Shown in pieces: positions 33,031-42,491 of a stretch of DNA of 53,470 nt. Position numbers and translations under genes: made by a program. How positions within the stretch are numbered: the first letter of the stretch is position 1; each line of letters opens with the position of its first letter. Source of the DNA: Paracoccus versutus (GTDB taxonomy: Bacteria; Pseudomonadota; Alphaproteobacteria; Rhodobacterales; Rhodobacteraceae); assembly GCF_000763885.1 (NCBI RefSeq), contig NZ_JRKO01000041.1, positions 1 through 53,470 of the forward strand, read 5' to 3'. The notes under the pieces were generated by a model that did not search any database, was not told where the DNA came from, and was given only the letters and a program-made list of their open reading frames with translations.

Positions 33031-33909
33031 ATGACCAATCACGTGATGAAAGTTTCCTGTCCGACGCGCGCGGGTATCGTTGCCGCCGTATCGGGCTATC
33101 TGGCCGCTGCCGGCTGCGACATCCAGGACAGTTCGCAATTCACCGATCAGGAAAACGGCCGGTTCTTCATGCGGCTGCGCTTTCAGTCGGATCGGGACGG
33201 CGAAGGGCTGGCGCAGGGCTTTGCCGCCACGGCCCGAGAGTTCCAGATGGATTACGAAATCCGCGACCTGTCGCAAAAAGCCAGGGTTGTCCTGATGGTG
33301 TCGCGTTTCGGCCATTGCCTCAACGACCTTCTATATCGTTCGCGCATCGGGGCACTGCCGGTCGAAATCGTTGCGGTGATCTCGAACCATACCGATTACC
33401 AGAGGCAGGTGGTGAACGAGGACATCCCGTTTCACTGCATCCGCGTCACGCCTGAAACCAAGCCCGAGGCCGAGGCTGCCATCATGCAGGTGGTGCGCGA
33501 CACCGGGGCCGAGCTGATCGTGCTGGCGCGCTATATGCAGGTGCTGTCGGACCAGATGTGCCGCGAAATGTCGGGCCGGATCATCAATATCCACCATTCC
33601 TTCCTGCCCAGTTTCAAGGGCGCCAACCCCTACAAGCAGGCTTATGAGCGCGGGGTCCGGCTGATCGGGGCGACGGCGCATTACGTGACCGCCGACCTGG
33701 ACGAGGGGCCGATCATCGAACAGGACATCATCCGCGTCACCCATGCCCAAAGCGCCGCCGATTATGTCAGCCTTGGCCGCGACGTCGAGGCGCAGGTGCT
33801 GGCTCGGGCGGTTCATGCCCATATTCATCACCGGGTTTTCCTGAACGGAAACAAGACCGTTGTCTTTCCCGCATCGCCGGGCGAATATGCCTCGGAGCGC
33901 ATGGGATAA
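33031..33909 (+). CDS. purU: Formyltetrahydrofolate deformylase
   Basis: A 292-residue PurU. An N-terminal ACT domain (about 1-80, CPTRAGIVAAVSGYLAAAG) precedes the formyl-transferase-like hydrolase domain. The catalytic triad reads N186 and H188 in INIHHSFLPSFKG and D224 in DLDEGPII. It hydrolyses 10-formyl-THF to formate and THF in the cytoplasm. Next to folD and a GcvT-fused demethylase it would clear one-carbon units produced from betaine methyl groups and regenerate free folate. An intrinsic terminator follows at 34043-34076. Confidence 0.93.
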   Translation: MTNHVMKVSCPTRAGIVAAVSGYLAAAGCDIQDSSQFTDQENGRFFMRLRFQSDRDGEGLAQGFAATAREFQMDYEIRDLSQKARVVLMVSRFGHCLNDLLYRSRIGALPVEIVAVISNHTDYQRQVVNEDIPFHCIRVTPETKPEAEAAIMQVVRDTGAELIVLARYMQVLSDQMCREMSGRIINIHHSFLPSFKGANPYKQAYERGVRLIGATAHYVTADLDEGPIIEQDIIRVTHAQSAADYVSLGRDVEAQVLARAVHAHIHHRVFLNGNKTVVFPASPGEYASERMG

Positions 33910-34042
33910 TGACGAAAAGGGCCAGGGAGCGACGCGGGATGATCCGCTCGTTTCTCTGGCCTTGACGGTTCCGTCCAGCGCCCGGCTTGCGCAAGAAATC
34001 AAACGCGGGGCTCAGGTCCAGATCGCGGCAACCGAATGAAAG

Positions 34043-34076
34043 ACCGGCCCGGTGCGCAATGCGCCGGGCCGGTTTT
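34043..34076 (+). terminator. Intrinsic terminator after purU
   Basis: A GC-rich hairpin (ACCGGCCCGG at left, CCGGGCCGGT at right, with a small loop around GCGCAATGCG) is followed by TTTT on the plus strand. It lies about 130 bases after the purU stop and should end that transcript. A second short hairpin at about 34164-34181 (GGACCGGGC/GCCCGGTCC) has no T run. Confidence 0.8.
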
Positions 34077-34201
34077 CGTCATGCGGTCTTGGGTTCGTCC
34101 GATACCCCGACCCGGCAGATTTTCTTTTGCCCATTCGCGCCGAATAGGGGCCGGGCGATCAGGGGACCGGGCATTCGCCCGGTCCTTCTGCTTGGCGCGT
34201 A

Positions 34202-36763
34202 TCAGCTTCTGGGCTTCAGGTTCTCGGGGTCGTAGAGGGGCTTGTAGCCGACGGCGGCGACCTCGACCGGGAAGGTTTCGCCCATGTATTCGACCGTCAG
34301 CTTGCGGCCTTCCTGGCAATGCGACCAGGGCAGGTAGGCCAGCGCGATGTTCCTGCCGATGGTCGGGCCGTAGACGATCGAGCTGGTCCAGGACCGCCGG
34401 CCCAGGGTGTCGACCAGAACCTCGCCCGTCTCGGCATCCTGCACCGGCAGGATGCCGACCGGGTAGCGGGCGATGCCGTTGCTGTCCACGTTGTCGGTCA
34501 TGACCAGGGTGCAGAGCATCGCCGGCTGGTGGTCGCGGGCGCGATACTCCAGGTGCTTGTCCTTGCCGCGGAAATCGGCCTCCTTGACCTTGGGACGGGC
34601 CAGGCCGGCCTCGTAGAGGTTGTATTCCGTGCGCAGGTCGGCGTTCTGCAGCCGCAGGCTTTTTTCGAGCCGGCGCGAGTTGGCGTAGGTCTCGACCCCC
34701 ACCGCGATCACGCCCGCGGACCGCAAGGCGTCCCAGACCGCCAGCCCGTCCTCATAGGCCATGTGCAGCTCCCAGCCCTGCTCGCCGACATAGGAGATGC
34801 GGAAGGCGGTCACGTCGTGGCCGGCGATGCGGATCGGCTTGATGGCGGCGAAAGGGAAGGCGTCCTTTTCCAGCCCCGCCGGATCCTCGACCACCTTTTG
34901 CAGGTTCACCCGCGCGTTCGGACCCCAGATGCCGATGGTGATGAACTGCTCGGTCACGTCGGCGATGGCGACGTCCAGGCCCCGGTCCTGCGCCACGCGG
35001 CGCATGTAGTTCAGGTCGCGCGGCCCGGCATCGGCGCCGTTGACCAGCCGGCAGCGGTCGGCCAGGCGGAACACGGTGAAATCGGCGCGCACATTGCCCT
35101 CGTCATCGAGGAAATGGGTGTAGATCCCCTTGCCGATATTGCCCTCGCCGCCGATCTTGGCGGCGCAGAGCCATTCCAGCAGTTCGACGTGATCGGGGCC
35201 GGCAATGTCGGTCATGTGGAAATGCGACAGGTTGATGATGCCGCAATCTGCGCTCATCTCCAGATGCTCGGCATTCGAGACGCGCCAGAAATGGCGGTTG
35301 TCCCATTCATGCTCGCGCACCGGCACCTGGTCGGCGTATTTCTCCAGCAGGTGTTCGTTGGCGGCATAGCCATGGGCGCGTTCCCAGCCGCCCAGCTCCA
35401 TGAAGTAGCCGCCCAGCTCCACCTCGCGCTCGTAGAAGGGCGAGCGGCGGATGCCGCGGCCGCCGGCGAATGGTTCGCGCGGGTGGACCGGCGGGTTGTA
35501 GATCTTGGCCGCCGTCTCGATGCAGCGCTCCTCGATGAACTTTTCCTGCAATGCGAAGGGGTTGAATCGCGAATAGTCGATGCTGGCATGGTCGATGCCG
35601 GTGCGCCCGTCGGTGATCCAGTCCACCACCAGCTTGGCCATGCCGGGCGCGTCCTTGACCCAGATCGCCACGGCATACCACAGCCCGCGCACCTTCTGGC
35701 TTTCGCCGATGGACGGCCCGCCGTCGGTGGTGGTCTGCAAGAGGCCGTTGAAGGAATGGCTTTCGTTATAGCCCAGCTCGCCCAGGATCGGGGTCAGCTC
35801 GATGGCGCGTTCCAGCGGCGACAGCACATCGTCCAGCTCCAGGTCGCGCTGCGAGGGCGACAGGCGGGCGTATTCCTTTTCCAGGATGTCGCGCGGATGG
35901 CAGAGGCGCGGGTCCGATTCGTAGTAATAGCCCCATTCGATCTGGCCGCCCTCGGTGGTCTTGGGGTCGCCCGTGTCGCGCAGATAGGCCGAGTTGCCCT
36001 GGTCGCGCAGCAGCGGATAGCCGATCTCCTTGCCGGTATTCTCGAACTCGTCGTAGGGCCCGAAGAAGGTCAGCGGATGGTCGACCGGAAAGACCGGCAG
36101 ATCCTCGCCCGCCATCTCGGCGATCAGGCGGCCCCAGAGGCCGGCGCAGACGATGACCAGGTCGGCCATGATGGTGCCGCGCGGGGTGACGACGCCCCGG
36201 ATGCGCCCGTCCTCGATCACCAGCGAGGTGGCCGGGCAATTGGCGAAGGCCCGCAGCTTGCCCGAGGCCACGCCCTGGTCGACCAGCTTGCCCGCCACGG
36301 TCTGCGAGCGCGGCACCACCAGCCCCGCGTCGGGATCCCACAGCGCGCCCTGGATCTGGTCTTCCTCGACCAGCGGGAATTTCGCCTTGACCTCGGCGGG
36401 GCTGATCATCGTCGCCCGCGTGCCGAAGGCCTTGCCCGAGGCGACCTTGCGCTTGAGTTCGTTCATGCGCGTCTCGTCGCCCACCCGCGCGACCTCGATC
36501 CCGCCGACCTTGGCGTAATGGCCCATCTTCTCGAAGAAATCGATGGAATAGAGCGTGGTCCAGGTGCTGAGGAAATCGTGGCTGGTCGCAAAGCAGAAAT
36601 CCGACGCATGCGCGGTCGAGCCGATATCGGTCGGGATGCCCGACTTGTCGATGCCGACGATATCGTCCCAGCCGCGCTCGATCAGGTGATGCGCGACCGA
36701 GGCGCCCACGATGCCGCCAAGGCCGACGATGACCACCCGCGCTCTATCAGGAAATCCCGACAT
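34202..36763 (-). CDS. Dimethylglycine/sarcosine dehydrogenase with GcvT-type folate domain
   Basis: An 853-residue fusion. Residues 1 to about 400 form a DAO-type FAD domain (VVIVGLGGIVGASVAHHL; H52 in GSTAHAS is positioned for covalent FAD as in DMGDH and SARDH). The remainder is a GcvT/YgfZ-like aminomethyltransferase module (INLSHFHMTDIAGPDHVELL through YVGEQGWELHM), which passes the methyl carbon to THF. Start at 36763 is backed by AGAGGA upstream; a longer frame is rejected. It is the last gene of etfB-etfA-folD-this, so electrons go to ETF and methylene-THF to FolD. Dimethylglycine, sarcosine or both are the likely substrates. Confidence 0.85.
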   Translation of the reverse strand: MSGFPDRARVVIVGLGGIVGASVAHHLIERGWDDIVGIDKSGIPTDIGSTAHASDFCFATSHDFLSTWTTLYSIDFFEKMGHYAKVGGIEVARVGDETRMNELKRKVASGKAFGTRATMISPAEVKAKFPLVEEDQIQGALWDPDAGLVVPRSQTVAGKLVDQGVASGKLRAFANCPATSLVIEDGRIRGVVTPRGTIMADLVIVCAGLWGRLIAEMAGEDLPVFPVDHPLTFFGPYDEFENTGKEIGYPLLRDQGNSAYLRDTGDPKTTEGGQIEWGYYYESDPRLCHPRDILEKEYARLSPSQRDLELDDVLSPLERAIELTPILGELGYNESHSFNGLLQTTTDGGPSIGESQKVRGLWYAVAIWVKDAPGMAKLVVDWITDGRTGIDHASIDYSRFNPFALQEKFIEERCIETAAKIYNPPVHPREPFAGGRGIRRSPFYEREVELGGYFMELGGWERAHGYAANEHLLEKYADQVPVREHEWDNRHFWRVSNAEHLEMSADCGIINLSHFHMTDIAGPDHVELLEWLCAAKIGGEGNIGKGIYTHFLDDEGNVRADFTVFRLADRCRLVNGADAGPRDLNYMRRVAQDRGLDVAIADVTEQFITIGIWGPNARVNLQKVVEDPAGLEKDAFPFAAIKPIRIAGHDVTAFRISYVGEQGWELHMAYEDGLAVWDALRSAGVIAVGVETYANSRRLEKSLRLQNADLRTEYNLYEAGLARPKVKEADFRGKDKHLEYRARDHQPAMLCTLVMTDNVDSNGIARYPVGILPVQDAETGEVLVDTLGRRSWTSSIVYGPTIGRNIALAYLPWSHCQEGRKLTVEYMGETFPVEVAAVGYKPLYDPENLKPRS

Positions 36764-36851
36764 GTTCTGTCCTCTCGATGTCTGAAGGGAGATTGTGACG
36801 AAAGGGTTCCCGTGACCGCCAGCAGGCGCAGCCGGGCTGCCCAAATGCGAC

Positions 36852-36878
36852 GGCATGGCCCGCAAAGCGGGTCATGCC
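36852..36878. other. Hairpin between folD and the demethylase gene
   Basis: Twelve-base arms GGCATGGCCCGC and GCGGGTCATGCC pair with one mismatch around an AAA loop. It lies in the 150-base spacer inside the etfB-etfA-folD-dehydrogenase unit and has no T run on the transcribed (minus) strand. It may shape mRNA processing or partial termination rather than end transcription. Confidence 0.55.
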
Positions 36879-36913
36879 TTGTCCAGTTGTCGATGCATGT
36901 GCCGTCAGGGCCG

Positions 36914-37798
36914 CTACCATAGCCGTGGCTCGGCCAGCGCCTTGCGCCGACAGGCGGCAAGCAGCGTATTGTGCATCAGGCACATGATCGTCATCGGGCC
37001 GACGCCGCCGGGAACCGGGGTGATCGCCCCCGCGACCCCGCAGGCCGAGGCGAACTCGACATCCCCCACCAGCGTCTTCCGGCCGTCGCGGACGATGCGG
37101 CTGGTGCCGACATCGATCACCGTCGCCCCCGGCTTGATCCAGTCGCCCTTGATCATCTCGGCCTGGCCCGCGGCCGCGACCACGATGTCGGCCTGGCGGA
37201 TCTTTCCCGGCAGGTCGCGGGTGCGGGAATGGGCCATGCTCACGGTGCAGTTCTCGGCCAGCAGCAGCTGCGCCATCGGCTTGCCCACCAGGATCGAGCG
37301 GCCCACCACCACGGCATCCAGCCCCGAAAGGTTGCCAAGCTGCGACCGGAGCAGCATCAGGCATCCCAGGGGCGTGCATGAGACGAGGCCGGGCAGCCCC
37401 GACACCAGGCGGCCCGCGCTGGACGGGTGCAGCCCGTCCACGTCCTTGGCGGGATCGATCGCCTCGATCACCGGCAGGGAATCCAGGTGCGCGGGCAGCG
37501 GCAACTGGACCAGGATGCCATCGACGCTGTCATCGGCGTTCAACTGCGCGATCAGGTCCAGAAGCTGTTGCTGGGTGGTGGCTTCGGGCAGGATATGCTC
37601 GAAGCTTGCCATGCCCAGCTTGCGGGCCATCCGGCCCTTGCTGCTGACATAGACCTCGCTGGCCGGATCGGTGCCGACCAGGACCACGGCAAGGCCCGGC
37701 GGCCGGCCCGTCTGTTCCCGAAAGGAGGGAATGGCGCCGCTGATCCGGGCGCCAAGGCCGTCGGCATGGGCCTTCCCGTCGATTGTCTGTGCCGTCAT
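36914..37798 (-). CDS. folD: Methylene-THF dehydrogenase/cyclohydrolase
   Basis: A 294-residue FolD. Y50 and K54 of the YVSSK motif are the catalytic pair, followed by [13 protein letters not shown], the DVDGLHP substrate loop and [15 protein letters not shown] at the NADP site; the end [13 protein letters not shown] is standard. AGGAGG sits six bases before the ATG at 37798. It converts 5,10-methylene-THF to 10-formyl-THF, the substrate of PurU. Placement between EtfA and the GcvT-fused dehydrogenase marks this as a pathway-dedicated copy rather than necessarily the only folD of the cell. Confidence 0.93.
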   Translation of the reverse strand: MTAQTIDGKAHADGLGARISGAIPSFREQTGRPPGLAVVLVGTDPASEVYVSSKGRMARKLGMASFEHILPEATTQQQLLDLIAQLNADDSVDGILVQLPLPAHLDSLPVIEAIDPAKDVDGLHPSSAGRLVSGLPGLVSCTPLGCLMLLRSQLGNLSGLDAVVVGRSILVGKPMAQLLLAENCTVSMAHSRTRDLPGKIRQADIVVAAAGQAEMIKGDWIKPGATVIDVGTSRIVRDGRKTLVGDVEFASACGVAGAITPVPGGVGPMTIMCLMHNTLLAACRRKALAEPRLW

Positions 37799-37832
37799 GG
37801 GCATCCTCCTCGTGCCAAGCGATCCGGCGGGG

Positions 37833-38765
37833 TCAGAGCGCGCGCTCCAACTCCGGCAGCGCATCGAAGATGTCGGCGACCAGGCCGTAATCGGCAACCT
37901 GGAAGATCGGGGCGTCCTCGTCCTTGTTGATGGCGACGATGACCTTGCTGTCCTTCATCCCGGCCAGGTGCTGGATCGCGCCGGAAATGCCGCAGGCGAC
38001 GTAAAGCTCGGGCGCGACCACCTTGCCGGTCTGGCCGACCTGCCAGTCGTTCGGGGCATAGCCCGCGTCCACAGCCGCGCGCGAGGCGCCGACCGCGGCG
38101 CCGAGCTTGTCGGCGACAGGCAGGATCACCTGGCGGAACCTTTCTTCCGAGCCCAGGGCGCGGCCGCCCGAGACGATGATGCGGGCCGAGGCCAGCTCGG
38201 GGCGCTCGCTTTCCGAGAGGCGGTTTTCGACAAAGCCGGACAGGCGCGGGTCGGCCGTCGCGCCGATGGTTTCGACCGGGGCGCTGCCCCCCTCGGCCTG
38301 CGCCGCCTCGAAACCCGAGGTCCGCACGGTGATCACCTTCTTGCCGTCGGTCGCCTGCACCGTCTGGATGGCGTTGCCGGCATAGATCGGCCGCTTGAAC
38401 GTGTCGGCCGAGACGACCTCGACGATTTCCGAAACCTGCATCACGTCCAGAAGCGCGGCCACGCGCGGCAGGACGTTCTTGCCGGTGGTGGTCGCCGGGG
38501 CGATCACGGTGTCGTAGTCGCCGGCCAGCGAAACGATCAGCGCGGCGGCGGGCTCGGCCAGGCGATGCTCCAGCGCATCGGCTTCGGCCAGCAGGATCTT
38601 GCGGACCCCCTGGAAGGCCGAGGCGGCCTGGGCCACGGCGGCGGCGCCCTTGCCGGCCACCAGGATGTCGATCTCGCCGCCGATCCGGCGGGCGGCGGTC
38701 AGCGTGCGCGCGGTCTGGTCGGACAGGGCAGCATTGTCGTGTTCGGCGAAAAGCAGGATGGCCAT
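37833..38765 (-). CDS. etfA: Electron transfer flavoprotein alpha subunit
   Basis: A 310-residue EtfA. The C-terminal FAD domain carries [40 protein letters not shown] and [29 protein letters not shown], all diagnostic. With EtfB it accepts electrons from the flavin dehydrogenase encoded two genes downstream and hands them to ETF:ubiquinone oxidoreductase, which is not in this window. It lies 15 bases after etfB and 34 before folD. Confidence 0.95.
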   Translation of the reverse strand: MAILLFAEHDNAALSDQTARTLTAARRIGGEIDILVAGKGAAAVAQAASAFQGVRKILLAEADALEHRLAEPAAALIVSLAGDYDTVIAPATTTGKNVLPRVAALLDVMQVSEIVEVVSADTFKRPIYAGNAIQTVQATDGKKVITVRTSGFEAAQAEGGSAPVETIGATADPRLSGFVENRLSESERPELASARIIVSGGRALGSEERFRQVILPVADKLGAAVGASRAAVDAGYAPNDWQVGQTGKVVAPELYVACGISGAIQHLAGMKDSKVIVAINKDEDAPIFQVADYGLVADIFDALPELERAL

Positions 38766-38780
38766 GGGATTTCTCTCCGA

Positions 38781-39536
38781 TCAGAATTGCAGAACGCCGG
38801 CTTCGTTCTTCAGCTTGTCCAGCAGCTCGGCGACGCTGGCGACCTTGACGCCGGCCTTACGTGTGCCCGGTTCCTCGGTTTTCAGCACCTTCAGGCGCGC
38901 ATCGACGTTCACGCCGTAATCCGCCGGGGTCTTTTCCTCGAGCGGCTTCTTCTTCGCCTTCATGATATTGGGCAGGCTGGCATAGCGCGGCTCGTTCAGG
39001 CGCAGGTCGGCGGTGACGATGGCGGGCAGGGCGACCTCGATCACCTGCAGGCCGCCGTCGACCTCGCGCGTGACACGAGCCTTGTCGCCCTCAAGCGCGA
39101 CCGCCGAGGCGAAGGTCGCCTGCGACCAGCCCAGCAGGGCCGACAGCATCTGCCCGGTCTGGTTGGCGTCGTCGTCGATGGCCTGCTTGCCCAGGACGAC
39201 CAGCCGCGGGCCTTCGGCATCCGCCACGGCCTTCAGCAGCTTGGCGACGGCCAGGGGTTCGACCATGTCCTCGACCTTGATCAGGATGGCGCGATCCGCG
39301 CCCATGGCTAGGGCCGTGCGCAGCGTCTCCTGGGCTTGCGCCGGGCCGATCGAGACCACGACGACCTCTTCGGCCTTGCCCGCCTCTTTCAGGCGGATCG
39401 CCTCTTCCACGGCGATTTCGTCGAAGGGGTTCATCGACATCTTCACGTTCGACAGATCGACGCCGGTCCCATCGGCCTTGACCCGGATCTTGACGTTGAA
39501 GTCGACCACCCGCTTGACGGGCACCAATACTTTCAT
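38781..39536 (-). CDS. etfB: Electron transfer flavoprotein beta subunit
   Basis: A 251-residue EtfB starting [19 protein letters not shown], with [19 protein letters not shown] and the signature [27 protein letters not shown] region that recruits partner dehydrogenases (the lysine-rich KAKKKPLEE follows). It is the first gene of the minus-strand unit etfB-etfA-folD-dehydrogenase and is transcribed away from an AraC regulator across a 390-base spacer. Confidence 0.95.
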   Translation of the reverse strand: MKVLVPVKRVVDFNVKIRVKADGTGVDLSNVKMSMNPFDEIAVEEAIRLKEAGKAEEVVVVSIGPAQAQETLRTALAMGADRAILIKVEDMVEPLAVAKLLKAVADAEGPRLVVLGKQAIDDDANQTGQMLSALLGWSQATFASAVALEGDKARVTREVDGGLQVIEVALPAIVTADLRLNEPRYASLPNIMKAKKKPLEEKTPADYGVNVDARLKVLKTEEPGTRKAGVKVASVAELLDKLKNEAGVLQF

Positions 39537-39926
39537 CTTGCGGTCCTTTCCCAGATGTTGAGGCAGAGGAGGGCGGGGCAGGCGCCCCTTGCGGCAAGCC
39601 TGGCCGGCCCCGCGGCGGCGGCCGCCGGCCCGGACGACCCGGCCACGGGATAGGGTAGAAGCCTGTAGCGCAAGTGTTCCCCCTTTGCTGCGCATTCCCG
39701 ACCGCCGCGGATTCCCCTTGCTTCCCGACGGCTTCGGAAGCTAAGCGGCACCCCGTCGCCGGCCGGGCCTGCCTTTCGTGCAGAATCCTCTGTGGCGACC
39801 GTGGCGTTCCCGGCAATGTTCGTCGGACTATTGCGACGAAAACGGGGATCGAGAAGAACAATTGCGCCGGTCAAGCAAGATGGCTACGACAAACCCAGCC
39901 ATGGGGCGCATCATCGGAGATCGAAG
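39537..39926. promoter_or_regulatory. Divergent control region etfB / AraC regulator with TTGCGMCG repeats
   Basis: A 390-base spacer without a plausible gene; open frames here lack ribosome sites. TTGCGACG at 39831-39838 (within TTGCGACGAAAAC) and TTGCGCCG at 39862-39869 repeat at 31 bases, about three helix turns. The same element occurs before gbcA, before the BCCT gene and before the demethylase gene, so it is a candidate activator site for the betaine regulon. Confidence 0.5.
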
Positions 39927-41009
39927 ATGGGTGTCGGCGTGAGAGAAGGGCATTCCCGTTCCTACCCTGTCGCCAAGGGATCCCTGCGGCCAAGGGAGGC
40001 TGGCCCCCGGCTTTCGGTCGGCTTCCTCCTGACCCGGCAGTTCACGCTATGCGCCTTTGCGAACTTCGTCGACGTGCTGCGGCTGGCCGCCGACGAGGGG
40101 GACCGCAGCCGTCCCATCCTGTGCCGCTGGTCGGTGCTTTCGGACACGATGGACGTGGTGATGTCCAGTTGCGGCGTTGCCGTGCAGCCGCACGAGAAGC
40201 TGGGCGATCCGACGCGATTCGACTATATCGCCGTGGTCGGCGGCCTGACCGACGCGCTCGAGAACGTCAGCCATGCCTACAAGACCTATCTGCACCGGGC
40301 GGCCGCCGCCGGCGTGCCGCTGATCGGGGTGTGCTCGGGCGCCTTCGTGCTGCACCGGGCGGGATTGCTCGATGGCTACAAATGCTGCGTGAGCTGGTTC
40401 CACAGCGCGGATTTCCTTGAACAGTTCCAGGGCCTGGATCACGTCTCGGACCAGATCTTCGTGGTGGATCGCGACAGGCTGACCTGTTCCGGCGGGGCCA
40501 GTTCCGCCCATCTTGCGGCCTATCTGGTGGAAAAGCACGTCGGCCGCTCGCAGGCGAACAAGAGCCTGCACATCATGATCATCGACGGCGTCCTGCAGGC
40601 GGACAAGCCCCAGCCGGGCATCCCCATCGGCCTGCGCACCGATGATCCGCTGGTCCAGCGCGCGCTGCTGATCATGCAGCAGCATATCGACACGCCGCTT
40701 TCCGTGTCCGAGATCGCGCAGCGCATGGGGCACAGCAAGCGCCGGCTGGAACGGCATTTCCGCGCGGCGCTGGACACCTCGCCCCAGGCTGCGTTCATGG
40801 GTCTCAGGCTGGCGCTGGCCCGGCACCTGCTGGTGTCCAGCAACAAGACGATCGCCATGATCTCGGTCGAATGCGGCTTTTGCGATTCCTCGCACCTCAG
40901 CCGCATGTTCCGCCGCCTCTACGGTTGCACGCCCCAGGACGTGCGCAGCATGGGCCTGGGCGAGGCACCCGAGGGGGACGGCCCCGCGCATGTTCCCAAG
41001 GGGCTCTAG
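39927..41009 (+). CDS. GlxA-type AraC regulator of betaine genes (GbdR-like)
   Basis: A 360-residue regulator with an amidotransferase-like N-domain (about residues 28-215; IGVCSGAFVLHRAGLLDG marks the nucleophile turn) and C-terminal AraC DNA-binding domain (IAQRMGHSKRRLERHFRAAL and CGFCDSSHLSRMFRRLYG). The start at 39927 has GGAG eight bases before; the open frame upstream to 39792 lacks a site. It lies between etfB (divergent) and gbcA (downstream), the place expected for a GbdR-type activator. It is the second such regulator in the window, and the two differ clearly in sequence. Confidence 0.85.
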   Translation: MGVGVREGHSRSYPVAKGSLRPREAGPRLSVGFLLTRQFTLCAFANFVDVLRLAADEGDRSRPILCRWSVLSDTMDVVMSSCGVAVQPHEKLGDPTRFDYIAVVGGLTDALENVSHAYKTYLHRAAAAGVPLIGVCSGAFVLHRAGLLDGYKCCVSWFHSADFLEQFQGLDHVSDQIFVVDRDRLTCSGGASSAHLAAYLVEKHVGRSQANKSLHIMIIDGVLQADKPQPGIPIGLRTDDPLVQRALLIMQQHIDTPLSVSEIAQRMGHSKRRLERHFRAALDTSPQAAFMGLRLALARHLLVSSNKTIAMISVECGFCDSSHLSRMFRRLYGCTPQDVRSMGLGEAPEGDGPAHVPKGL

Positions 41010-41077
41010 CTGCGCCGCCTTGCTGCCGCGCGCTTTGGGCGAATCGCGGCCGGGGCGGATAAGGCGCGCTGATATGT

Positions 41078-41096
41078 TTGCGCCGGACTTGCGTCG
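41078..41096. promoter_or_regulatory. Direct repeat TTGCGCCG / TTGCGTCG upstream of gbcA
   Basis: TTGCGCCG (41078-41085) and TTGCGTCG (41089-41096) repeat at 11 bases, one helix turn, about 150 bases before the gbcA ATG. A further TGTCGGG lies at about 41192. The 237-base spacer is less GC-rich than its flanks and holds no gene. Probable activator site, by likeness to the element near the other betaine genes. Confidence 0.45.
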
Positions 41097-41246
41097 TTAA
41101 GATGCCAACCTGCCGATTCCGTATCGGGTAAGTTCCCTTCCAGCAGCCAGCGAATGAACCGCGCCGCTCGGGGGAATGCAAGCTCGTGTCGGGATTTACC
41201 CATTGCATGCGCTTGCGGGAATGGTCGTGCAGGGAGAAGCCACGAT

Positions 41247-42491
41247 ATGGATATACGAAGTGAAATGCTGAACATGATCCGAATGCACCAATTCGGGTAT
41301 TCCTTGCCCCAGGCCTTTTACAAGGATCCCGGGTTTTTCCAGATCGATCTTGAGATGATCTGGTATCGTGACTGGCTGTTTGCCGGCCATAACTGCGAAA
41401 TTCCCAAGCCCGGCAATTATTTCACCCTGCAGATCGGGTCTTATCCGGTCGTCGTCGTGCGCGACCGCAACGGCGACATCCGGGCATTCCACAACGCCTG
41501 CCGCCACCGCGGCAGCCGCGTCTGCACCCAGGCCAAGGGGACTGCGGCCAAGCTGGTCTGCCCCTATCACCAATGGACCTACGACCTGGACGGCAAGCTG
41601 CTTTTCGCGCGCCAGATGGCGGAAGGCTTCGATACCTCGGCGCATTCGCTCAAGCCGGTCGCCTGCGAGACCGTGGCCGGCTACATCTTCATCTGCCTTG
41701 CCAAGGAGCCGGCCGACTTCCAGCCGTTCCGCGCGCTGATGGAGCCCTACTTCGCCCCCCACAACCTGCTGGAGGCGAAGGTCGCGCATGAGACGACCAT
41801 CATCGAGGAAGGCAACTGGAAGCTGGTGTGGGAAAACAACCGCGAATGCTATCATTGCGCGGCCAACCACCCCGAGCTTTGCCGCACCTATCCCGAGGCG
41901 CCGAACGTCACCGGCGTATCCGGCGGCGCCGATGACCCGGAAATGGCCGCGCATTGGGACAAATGCGAGGCTGCGGGGCTGCCCGCGCGTTTCCACATGC
42001 ATGAAAGCGGCCAGTTCCGGGCGATCCGGTCGCCGCTGCTGCGCGATGCGGTCAGCTATACCATGGACGGCAAGCCCGCCGTCGGCCGCACGCTGTCGGA
42101 TGTCCGGGCCGACCATATCGGCGCGCTGATGCTGTTCCATTATCCGACCACCTGGAACCATGTCCTGATGGACCATGCGGTGACGTTCCGCGTCACCCCG
42201 ATCGGCCCGAACCAGACCGCGGTCACGACCAAGTGGCTGGTCCACAAGGATGCCGTCGAGGGGGTGGACTACGACGTCGAACGCCTGACCCATGTCTGGA
42301 CCTACACCAACGACCAGGACCGCCAGATCGTCGAGGAAAACGCCCGCGGCATCGAATCCCCCGCCTATGAGCCGGGCCCCTATTCCGAATTGCACGAGGG
42401 CGGCGTCATCCAGTTCGTCGAATGGTACAAGACCTTCATGGGATCGCGTCTGGAAGGCAGCGACCCGAGGCCCCTGAAGAGTGTCGCATAA
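41247..42491 (+). CDS. gbcA: Glycine betaine monooxygenase, Rieske oxygenase subunit
   Basis: A 414-residue Rieske non-heme iron oxygenase. The Rieske cluster ligands are C85/H87 (NACRHRGSRVC) and C105/H108 (CPYHQWTYD). The mononuclear iron motif is ENNRECYHCAANHPEL with H203 and H208. VTTKWLVHKDAVEGVDYDV is close to Pseudomonas GbcA as I remember it. It demethylates glycine betaine to dimethylglycine, releasing formaldehyde. GGGAG precedes the ATG at 41247. It overlaps or abuts gbcB and lies with EtfAB, the dimethylglycine dehydrogenase and a BCCT carrier, which supports betaine over stachydrine or carnitine as substrate. Confidence 0.9.
   Translation: MDIRSEMLNMIRMHQFGYSLPQAFYKDPGFFQIDLEMIWYRDWLFAGHNCEIPKPGNYFTLQIGSYPVVVVRDRNGDIRAFHNACRHRGSRVCTQAKGTAAKLVCPYHQWTYDLDGKLLFARQMAEGFDTSAHSLKPVACETVAGYIFICLAKEPADFQPFRALMEPYFAPHNLLEAKVAHETTIIEEGNWKLVWENNRECYHCAANHPELCRTYPEAPNVTGVSGGADDPEMAAHWDKCEAAGLPARFHMHESGQFRAIRSPLLRDAVSYTMDGKPAVGRTLSDVRADHIGALMLFHYPTTWNHVLMDHAVTFRVTPIGPNQTAVTTKWLVHKDAVEGVDYDVERLTHVWTYTNDQDRQIVEENARGIESPAYEPGPYSELHEGGVIQFVEWYKTFMGSRLEGSDPRPLKSVA

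Noticed and set aside
33910..34201. Short open frames between purU and the demethylase gene
   Set aside because: They cover the terminator hairpins, lack ribosome sites and show no family resemblance.
34319..36922. 867-codon plus-strand open frame
   Set aside because: Antisense to the GcvT-fused dehydrogenase; low-complexity charged translation and no ribosome site.
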